Assembly: GCA_963743425.1 (NCBI GenBank)
Contig: CAVUPU010000004.1
Location: forward strand, 124,001-188,000
Direction of reading: 5' to 3'
Source of the DNA: JAJVID01 sp963743425
GTDB lineage: Bacteria > Acidobacteriota > Blastocatellia > RBC074
DNA: 64,000 bases
In this document: one piece after another, positions 57,377 through 64,000 of the stretch
Layout: each line of letters begins with the position of its first letter
How positions within the stretch are numbered: position 1 is the stretch's first letter
Program-made: the position numbers and the translations under genes
Notes under the pieces: generated by a model
Seen by the model: the letters and a program-made list of their open reading frames with translations, nothing else
What the model was told of the DNA's origin: nothing
Databases searched by the model: none

Positions 57377-59173
57377 ATGAAGCCATTCGATCGCCGCAGT
57401 TTCCTCTCGACCCTCTCCTGCTCCCTGGCCACAATCGCATCCGCTCCGCTCGCGCCTGTTCGACGCCTCCTGGCGGAAGGGTCGAAAGATGACCGCGTAT
57501 GCTGGCTGGATGTTTGCGCGCCGTTCGTCATCGAAGACGACGAGCGCGGCCTCCACACCGAGATCATTTTGACCTCCGACACCTTCGCCGGCGCGCGCGG
57601 GCATCAAGACGGCGCCGACGCTACTGACTACGAGATTTATCTCTACGACGACGCCGGGCGGGCGATCGGCCCGGATGGGGCGCCGAGGCGCCTGACCGTG
57701 CCCGCGATGCGGACGACGGTCATCGCGGCGCGCGAATTGATCGCCGGTGCGGTTGGGCGAAGCTTCTGGGGCGGAATGAGAATCCGGTTGCGCCCCCGCT
57801 GCCGAGGGGCGATGCACGCGAGCGACCTCTTCAGCTCGGCCTTCAATCGCTGGCAATCCGCGTCGTCATTCGACAACGTTCACGCCAACCCCGATCCGCC
57901 GCAGTGGCAGAACACCGAGAGCTATTTCTACTCGATGCCATTTCCCTCGCTCGCCGATTACGAATGCGTATTCAGCCTCTTCAACCCTTACGACGCGCGC
58001 AGTTCGGGCGAGATCGCGCTCCACGATCCCTTCGGCAAAAAAGCCATAGCCAGGCGTTACGAACTCAAGCCGCGCGCTTCATTGATCTTCGACCTGAACT
58101 CGAATCAATTGACCGGCGATTCCAATCAGCCGATCGTCGCCGAAAAGATCGCGTCGAAGCCGAATCGTCATCACGGATTGCTCGCCGTCACGAACGAGCA
58201 GGGAAGCGCGAAGAGTTTCGGATACCTGATGATCAAACAGAACTCAGGCGGGCAGGAGTCGGGCGGGCGCTTCAGCGTCGAGCATCCGATCCACCAGGGC
58301 GTCTTCAAACCCAAACCGTCCGTCGTCCCATTCGACGCGCAGAATCAATTCAAGGCGAAGAACGTGCTCTACACGCCGCTGCTCTTTCACCAGAAGAAGA
58401 TCGGGAAAAACGGATTGACGTTGGAATCGCGCTTTTATCTGGGCACAGGGCTGCCGCTCGAAGAGACTCAGTGGTTCTACCCGTTCGCGGTTGACGGCGA
58501 CGGCAATGCGGCCTGGACGTCGCTCAAGGATGAGAAGCTGTCCGCCAGTTTGCCGGCGCAGACCGAGCGGGGAGTGATCAAACTGGGCGCCGGGCAAAGC
58601 TGCGCGCTCGATTTCAAACAGCTTTCGCTCGCGCCCGGCTTCGCGGGCGGCCTCGGCGTGGCCGTCGCTCCCGACACGACGCACACGCTGCTCAAGATCG
58701 AGGTGCGTGCGAAGGAGTGGAACGCCTTCGCGTTTACCCATTTCCGTCCGGGGTTGCGTTCGGCCAGGAGTTATCAAAAGGCGGAACCGCGCGGCGGGCT
58801 GGCTACGGATTACATCGTCTCGGGCGCGCGCCTTGTGAAGGGCAAAAATTCCGCGCAGATGGATGAATTGATAGCCGTTCTGAACATCGACGACCAAGGT
58901 TTGGAAGCGCGTCCGGTGGTCGAGCTTTTCGGGCCGAGCGGATTGATCACCCGACTTCCGCTCGGCGTGATACCGCCTTTCGCCTGCCGCCATTTCCTGC
59001 TATCCGAATTGATCGAGGGCGAAGCCAGGCATGAAGCCCTGACGCTTCGGCTCGTGGACGAGCGGGCGACGCTGCTGATGTCCGCAGTCCATCTCGATCA
59101 TGCGCGCCGCGACCTGGCGCTCGATCATGGATCGGATCGCTTCTCGACTTTTCTCGATTACGGTTGTCAATAG
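57377..59173 (+). CDS. Tat-exported protein of unknown function next to TonB receptor
   Basis: A 598-residue protein. The N-terminus FDRRSFLSTLSCSLATIASA is a twin-arginine signal, so it is exported folded, perhaps with a cofactor. The body is rich in short strands, with no domain that I recognise: CAPFVIEDDERGLHTEIIL, FYSMPFPSLADYECVFSLFN and VIPPFACRHFLLSEL are notable segments. TTGGAG lies 6 bases before the ATG at 57377; a TTG at 57365 is possible but is in that site. Its place after receptor 2, and the relic after receptor 1, tie it to the receptor, possibly as a surface or periplasmic ligand-handling partner. Confidence 0.7.
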   Translation: MKPFDRRSFLSTLSCSLATIASAPLAPVRRLLAEGSKDDRVCWLDVCAPFVIEDDERGLHTEIILTSDTFAGARGHQDGADATDYEIYLYDDAGRAIGPDGAPRRLTVPAMRTTVIAARELIAGAVGRSFWGGMRIRLRPRCRGAMHASDLFSSAFNRWQSASSFDNVHANPDPPQWQNTESYFYSMPFPSLADYECVFSLFNPYDARSSGEIALHDPFGKKAIARRYELKPRASLIFDLNSNQLTGDSNQPIVAEKIASKPNRHHGLLAVTNEQGSAKSFGYLMIKQNSGGQESGGRFSVEHPIHQGVFKPKPSVVPFDAQNQFKAKNVLYTPLLFHQKKIGKNGLTLESRFYLGTGLPLEETQWFYPFAVDGDGNAAWTSLKDEKLSASLPAQTERGVIKLGAGQSCALDFKQLSLAPGFAGGLGVAVAPDTTHTLLKIEVRAKEWNAFAFTHFRPGLRSARSYQKAEPRGGLATDYIVSGARLVKGKNSAQMDELIAVLNIDDQGLEARPVVELFGPSGLITRLPLGVIPPFACRHFLLSELIEGEARHEALTLRLVDERATLLMSAVHLDHARRDLALDHGSDRFSTFLDYGCQ

Positions 59174-59469
59174 ATCAAACTTCCTGTCTGAGTCGGCAAG
59201 TCTTTTGGATCTTCGCCATCCGACCTTTTGCCTGGGCGAAATCCGCATCGGTCAACACTCCCATCGGCCATTATTCATTCAGAAATCTCAACTGAGATTC
59301 AGAAATATGGAAAGATGCGCCTCCAAAGATTTGTAACGGCGCGCTAAGTGAAACAATGTAAGCAGATGTTCGCCCTATCTTTACTGGCATAGTCATTGCG
59401 TAATTTTAAGTTCTAACCATCATCTCTCAACAAAACTTGACCCTCTAGAAACACAGAAAGGAGTTCGCC
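59174..59469 (+). promoter_or_regulatory. Upstream region of TonB receptor 3
   Basis: It holds ATTCAGAAATATGGA at 59297-59311, the same 15 bases as upstream of receptors 1 and 2, though the rest of the sequence is not alike. AAAGGAG lies before the ATG. No gene is seen. Confidence 0.55.
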
Positions 59470-62400
59470 ATGAAATCTTTGGCTAAACCATTACTGCTTG
59501 CACTTTCTCTGCTGCTTCTTGTAGCGGGCGCGCTGGCTCAGATCAGCCGGGGCACGGTCTCTGGCATCGTGGCTGACACAGCGGGCGCAGTTATCACCGG
59601 AGCAAAGGTCGAATTGACCAACAAGAATACCGGCGTGACGCTCACGACGACCACAAACAGCGCGGGCATTTATCGCTTCGATGCCGTTGACCTGGGCGTA
59701 TATAACCTGCGGATCAACCAAACCGGATTCAAGCAATTCGTCAACACCGAAATCGGAGTGGAAGCCAATCGCACCGTCACGGTTGACGCGACGCTCGAAG
59801 TCGGCGTTGGCGAGATGGTCGTGGAGGTCAGCGCCACCGCCGATGAATTGCTGATCAAAGACGCGCCGATCCGCGGCGGAAATATCAACGCAAAAGCGCT
59901 CTCCGCTTTGCCGATCTCCGGACTGGAGCCGATCTCGCTTGCGCGTACGCTGCCAGGCGTAGTGCAGGCCACTGGTAGTTCGACGTTCGGCAACGGCGGC
60001 CAGAACACGCAGTTTTCGGTCAACGGCCAGCGCGCGCGCGGCAACAACTACCTCCTTGACGGAGCCGAGAATAATGACATCTCCGTAGGTGGGAACGCTC
60101 AAGGGTTCAACATTACCGACGCCGTGCAGGAAGTCTCGGTGCAGACGAGCAATTTCAGCTCTGAGTTCGGGCGCGGCGGCGGCGGCGTCTTCAACGTCAT
60201 CGTCAAAGGGGGGACCAACGCGTATCACGGCACCGCGCATTCGCAGTATCGATCGCAGCGATTCAACTCGGTGTCCAATACCGCGAAGTTGAACGACACG
60301 CCCAAGTCGGTCTTTAACCAGAACATTTATGGATTCACGGCGGGTGGACCGATCATCAAGAACAAGACGTTCATTTTCGGAGGTCTGCAAAAAGACTCTT
60401 TCCGCTCGACCGCCAGCTTCACTTTTACGCTGCCGACGGCTGAAACCGTCGAGAGACTCCGTGCGCTTTTCCCGAACAATCCGCGGCTCGATTTCTTCCT
60501 GAATGAAATAGGTGACCTGCGGGGGACGGCCTCTCCAAGAGACATCGAACTCGGCATAGATCCGGTGACAGGCGTGAATCGCGGCTTAGTCACGTTTGCC
60601 GCCGCCAATATAGGCCTGGCTCAACCCAGCGACGCCATTCAGTGGCTGACTCGGGTTGATCACAACCTTTCGGAAGGGCGCCGGTTATCATTCCGCTACA
60701 TCTATGATTCGAGCAAGGAATCGCCGAGCAACATTACTTTTCCCGGCTACATTCAGGACTTCAATGGACGTTCGCAGAACTTCCTGACGACTGATACCTA
60801 CTCTTTAAGCTCAACCTGGACCAATGAGCTCCGCTTCTCATACGGGCGCATCGGCTTCAACTTCCCGATTTCAGATCGTTCCGTGGAGCAGGCGTTTACG
60901 CAGTTTCTGATCTCAGTTCCGAACGTCTCTATGCCCGGCATTGCAACCAACATTCCGCAATTTCGCTATGCCAACAACTGGTTGTTGCAGGATGCGCAAA
61001 CGAAGATCGTCGGCAACCATACTTTCCGCTATGGCGCCGAGTTCCTTTGGCAATTGGCGCGGCAGCGTCCCCCCTTCAATGAGCGTGGCTCGTTCAACTA
61101 CACTAATGGCGGCGGGTACACAGGGCTGGCGAATTTCCTGGACGATTTCAGCGGCCCGTCCGGCGCCACTAACCGCAACTTTGGCGAGCCAGTCTATTAC
61201 CCGAGCCTCTTCCGCCATTCCTATTTCATCCAGGATTCGTGGCGAGTCTCTCCTGCGCTGTCGCTGACACTCGGCTTGCGCTACGAAAACTTCGGCCAGC
61301 CCGCCAACAATGCCTTCGATTTTCCGGCCTTTGCCGGCTTCGATCCGGCGCAATTCCTGGTTCCTAATAAGGTGAACCCGGATAACAACAACTTCGGGCC
61401 GTCCATCGGGTTTGCCTGGACACCGTCGTTCAAGTCAGGACCGTTGGGCTTCCTATTCGGCGATGGCAAGACGGTGTGGCGTGGCGGCTTCCAGCTCAGC
61501 TACGACACTTTCTTCAACAACCTGCTCTCGAATATCGCGGCGGACACGCCCAACAGCATCGCCACGACATTCACCGCTCCCGGCGGCGAATCCCGTGGAA
61601 CGTCTGGATTCTCCAGCAGGTTGCCTGTCACGGCGCGCCCGGTGGCGATCACCGATCAGCAGACGGCGGTTTTCGACAAAAACATCCGTAGCCCTTACAC
61701 AGAACGCTGGTCGCTCGGTCTCCAGCGCGAATTGCCGAGCAAGCTGCTGCTCGATGTCTCATACGTCGGCACAGCCGGTCATAAGATCTTCACCAGTTCG
61801 GATGTCAACCCGCGCCTCCTGAGCGGCCAGCGTCTCTTCCCCAACTTCGGCGTCCGGCGCATCAGGGCGAGCGAAGGCAATTCGATCTACCATGCCTTGC
61901 AGATGCTTGTTGACCGGCGCTTCTCGCAAGGGTTCCAGATTACCGGCGCGTACACTTTCTCGCGCGCCATTGACAGCACGAGCGAGGTGTTTGCTACCAA
62001 CGCCAATCCGGCCAACACTTCGATTCCGACCTTGCAGGGCGGCCTGGCGCTCGACCGCGCGTTGGCTGATCACCATCGATCGCATCGTTTCACCGTCACT
62101 TATGTATGGGATGTTCCCGGGCCGAGGAAGGGACCCTTGAGCTATCCGTTCGGCGGTTGGCAAATCTCCGGGATCACGACGTTCCAGTCAGGGGCGCCCT
62201 TTTCGCTTGCCAACGGCTTCGACCGCAACAATGACGTTCTAGCCAATGATCGTCCCGACATCGGCAATCCGAATGCGCCGATCAATACGCGCGCAGTAGT
62301 TGCGACTACAGGATCTAATAGCTGCGCCACCGGGTTCCGCAATCCCGACGCGCTCACGCTGACCTGCGTCACGCCCAATGATGTACGATGGATCGAAGGC

Positions 62401-62697
62401 AGAGGATTACCAAATGCTTCGACCCTGGGTCGCAACACGCTTTTCACTAAATGGGTGAACAACTTCGACGTGAACATCCTCAAGACCTTCAGGATCACCG
62501 AGTCGAAGACGCTGGAATACCGGTTGGAGACCTTCAATTTCTTCAACCATCCGCAGTTCACCGCTATTCCGGGCTCGAACGTGGTGAGCACGCTCGGGCC
62601 AACGGCGGCGACCGGCCAACCATCGCGGTTCCTTAATCCTGACTTTACCAACAGCGGCACGCGCACCATGCGCATGCAGTTGAAATTCATCTTTTAG
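59470..62697 (+). CDS. TonB-dependent receptor, Oar-like, copy 3
   Basis: A 1075-residue outer-membrane protein. Signal peptide (to about residue 23, ALAQ), regulatory-like domain with SGIVADTAGAVITGAKVELT, a plug with FSVNGQRARGNNYLLDGAEN, and a barrel ending MRMQLKFIF. It is more distant from copies 1 and 2 and about 260 residues shorter. Import of a large or scarce ligand via TonB is expected; substrate unknown. AGAAAGGAG precedes the ATG. A terminator follows at 62726. Confidence 0.9.
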   Translation: MKSLAKPLLLALSLLLLVAGALAQISRGTVSGIVADTAGAVITGAKVELTNKNTGVTLTTTTNSAGIYRFDAVDLGVYNLRINQTGFKQFVNTEIGVEANRTVTVDATLEVGVGEMVVEVSATADELLIKDAPIRGGNINAKALSALPISGLEPISLARTLPGVVQATGSSTFGNGGQNTQFSVNGQRARGNNYLLDGAENNDISVGGNAQGFNITDAVQEVSVQTSNFSSEFGRGGGGVFNVIVKGGTNAYHGTAHSQYRSQRFNSVSNTAKLNDTPKSVFNQNIYGFTAGGPIIKNKTFIFGGLQKDSFRSTASFTFTLPTAETVERLRALFPNNPRLDFFLNEIGDLRGTASPRDIELGIDPVTGVNRGLVTFAAANIGLAQPSDAIQWLTRVDHNLSEGRRLSFRYIYDSSKESPSNITFPGYIQDFNGRSQNFLTTDTYSLSSTWTNELRFSYGRIGFNFPISDRSVEQAFTQFLISVPNVSMPGIATNIPQFRYANNWLLQDAQTKIVGNHTFRYGAEFLWQLARQRPPFNERGSFNYTNGGGYTGLANFLDDFSGPSGATNRNFGEPVYYPSLFRHSYFIQDSWRVSPALSLTLGLRYENFGQPANNAFDFPAFAGFDPAQFLVPNKVNPDNNNFGPSIGFAWTPSFKSGPLGFLFGDGKTVWRGGFQLSYDTFFNNLLSNIAADTPNSIATTFTAPGGESRGTSGFSSRLPVTARPVAITDQQTAVFDKNIRSPYTERWSLGLQRELPSKLLLDVSYVGTAGHKIFTSSDVNPRLLSGQRLFPNFGVRRIRASEGNSIYHALQMLVDRRFSQGFQITGAYTFSRAIDSTSEVFATNANPANTSIPTLQGGLALDRALADHHRSHRFTVTYVWDVPGPRKGPLSYPFGGWQISGITTFQSGAPFSLANGFDRNNDVLANDRPDIGNPNAPINTRAVVATTGSNSCATGFRNPDALTLTCVTPNDVRWIEGRGLPNASTLGRNTLFTKWVNNFDVNILKTFRITESKTLEYRLETFNFFNHPQFTAIPGSNVVSTLGPTAATGQPSRFLNPDFTNSGTRTMRMQLKFIF

Positions 62698-62725
62698 TCG
62701 CTTGGCCAACTGAATAGTCAAGGAA

Positions 62726-62756
62726 GGGAGTGGTCTTGGCCACTCCCTCTTTGTTT
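62726..62756 (+). terminator. Terminator of receptor 3
   Basis: Stem GGGAGTGG / CCACTCCC with loop TCTTGG, then TCTTTGTTT. Confidence 0.8.
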
Positions 62757-62789
62757 CCAGAGTTTGTTCTTATGATAGGGCGAAGCGAT

Positions 62790-63362
62790 TTAGAAATTAA
62801 ATACCTCTTTCAGCCTGTCCACGCGCTTGCCCCATTCAGCGCGTATCTCGGCCTTGACCGCCCCCCACGTTGTGGGATGTTCCGGCTGACCTTCAAAATA
62901 AAACGGGCAGGGCGCGGGGGCGACCTCGCGCTGGACTTCGGCCAGATCGGTTGGATCAATCGGATACACGACGCAGGGCGGAGGGGCATGTTTGGGCGAC
63001 GTATAGATCAAGCAGGCCGTCGTGTTCTCGTCCTCGTAAAAGAAAGGGCAGCGAAAGACTATCTTGCAGCACAGGCCACAGCGGTTGCAGCCGCCGCGTT
63101 GGTAAGGTTTCCAGCGATAGAGAATCCTGTCCGGTAAAATTTTCGCCAGTATCCAGCGCCGCGTCGCGCCGTATGAATGCTTTGTATAAAAGAAGCCGAT
63201 TATTTTGCGGAAGCCTATGTATGCCTTCTTTCGATAAATTTCCCGGTCGGAAAGCGCCGGTGGATCGACTGTGGATTGCGCGCCGTCCCCGGACGGCTCC
63301 TCCGATCTCTTGACCGGTTCGAGCTGCACGAGCCTGATTGGGGATTTGTTATCCTGAGTCAT
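62790..63362 (-). CDS. YkgJ-type cysteine cluster protein
   Basis: A 190-residue cytosolic protein. CNRCGLCCKIVFRCPFF, followed by TACLIYTSPKHAPPPCVVYP and a later CPFYF, gives the Cys pattern of the YkgJ family (zinc or iron-sulfur binding, function unproven). The first 85 residues are polar and variable, with a short hydrophobic stretch, YIGFRKIIGFFYT. It is convergent with receptor 3, and no partner gene is adjacent in the window. Confidence 0.85.
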   Translation of the reverse strand: MTQDNKSPIRLVQLEPVKRSEEPSGDGAQSTVDPPALSDREIYRKKAYIGFRKIIGFFYTKHSYGATRRWILAKILPDRILYRWKPYQRGGCNRCGLCCKIVFRCPFFYEDENTTACLIYTSPKHAPPPCVVYPIDPTDLAEVQREVAPAPCPFYFEGQPEHPTTWGAVKAEIRAEWGKRVDRLKEVFNF

Positions 63363-64000
63363 TCACCCTCGCTATTGTCACTAAAGATAATGTTCTGCGC
63401 ACTCTACTTTGCGCGCATAAGCGCGCAATACATCAAGAGTCGCTTTTACAATACGAAGAAGGAACGAGCAGGGAAACCAGACTGATCCTAACATCTACGC
63501 CAAGAGACGCCAAATTCAGACCCACCATAAGAACGCTCGCCGCCACGCCATCGGATCAGGATGTTTTATATACAAAACACAACACGAAAAATTTTGTCGG
63601 AGGCGGCAAAAAACCTCTTGTAATGGGCATAGTATTGATGTACTATCCGTTTCACAGATGCAACGCGCGCTGATTCATGACAATCTCCGATCTATTTTGG
63701 AGGAGGGCGTTCATCTGTCTAGGCGCGATCATTGATTTCCCGTTGTCAGATTTTGAAGAGTCCGTCAGGGATTCAAGTCAGCGCGAACTTTCTCAGAAAA
63801 TCCGTTCGCGCGCAACCTTTTCGGAACAATCATTCGCTTTCTCGCCTGAGCCACTTGAACCACTACCTCGGCCACTGGCGTATTCCACTGATCCCGACTG
63901 CCCGCGTCGGGATCAGTGGTTCCCGCCCTTTCGGTTTGGCGCCAGCGGCGAGAAGGATATTGTATCGCGGATAACGCTCTTTATTATTCAGGGGCAGGGC
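63363..64000. other. Intergenic or gene-poor end of the window
   Basis: The open frames here show no recognisable family or ribosome site. The only clear structure is a perfect hairpin with 14-base arms at 63885-63919. Confidence 0.5.
63885..63919. repeat. Perfect hairpin CCACTGATCCCGAC
   Basis: Arms 63885-63898 and 63906-63919 with loop TGCCCGC. No T-run follows, so it is more likely another intergenic repeat than a terminator. Confidence 0.8.

Noticed and set aside
63338..63673. A 111-codon frame near the window end
   Set aside because: No domain, no ribosome site and an unlike amino-acid composition; probably chance.

Overview
The window looks like a contiguous piece of an Acidobacteriota chromosome, probably class Blastocatellia. 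This is inferred from the gene families seen: three proteins of the acidobacterial VWFA-related type, three very long TonB-dependent receptors with an N-terminal carboxypeptidase-regulatory-like domain (Oar type), a hopanoid-linked epimerase and phosphorylase, and a moderately GC-rich base composition. No rRNA, tRNA, CRISPR array or intact transposase was seen. The main layout is ordinary housekeeping and secreted-hydrolase genes; the unusual part is the DNA between the genes.

Layout. 1-3.3 kb (minus): partial glycosyltransferase 9, Trm112-like protein, gamma-glutamyltransferase, broken multicopper oxidase. 3.9-9.9 kb: FmdB zinc ribbon, two VWFA proteins, purS and purB, small membrane proteins and a YycJ-type hydrolase. 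10.2-14.5 kb (plus): two tandem M19 dipeptidases and a second gamma-glutamyltransferase, a plausible periplasmic pathway for glutathione and gamma-glutamyl peptide breakdown. 14.7-23.2 kb: frameshifted secreted protein, sodium:solute symporter with a small membrane partner and frameshifted nagA, SDR dehydrogenase, truncated ferredoxin-MBL protein, ACE-like M2 peptidase. 23.3-30.1 kb (minus): SCP2 protein, RseP, Rho, EngB, Lon. 30.5-32.4 kb: frameshifted M28 peptidase. 32.4-37.2 kb (minus): hpnA (frameshifted), yjbQ, hpnG-like, fni and a polyprenyl-type GT2, an isoprenoid/hopanoid neighbourhood. 37.4-44.3 kb (minus): murB, udg, coaBC, rpoZ, gmk, yicC, msbA. 44.6-48.0 kb: 39-residue membrane peptide, third VWFA protein, glpD. 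48.1-62.7 kb (plus): two tandemly duplicated TonB receptors, a Tat-exported unknown protein and a third receptor. 62.8-63.4 kb: YkgJ-type cysteine cluster protein.

The striking feature is inverted-repeat DNA of several families: REP-like hairpins built on TCAGTACCGCGAGCGGTAG, two perfect 90-91 bp palindromes, and arrays of 7- or 8-base units followed by their reverse complement. Nearly all of them stop a few bases upstream of a ribosome binding site or start codon. In two VWFA genes the 8-base inverted array lies inside the reading frame and encodes both the charged and the hydrophobic parts of the signal peptide. I regard these as the most novel observations here.

Five genes with otherwise complete products (fmdB, the 14.7 kb gene, nagA, the M28 peptidase, hpnA) each show a single-base frameshift, which may be sequencing or assembly error rather than decay.
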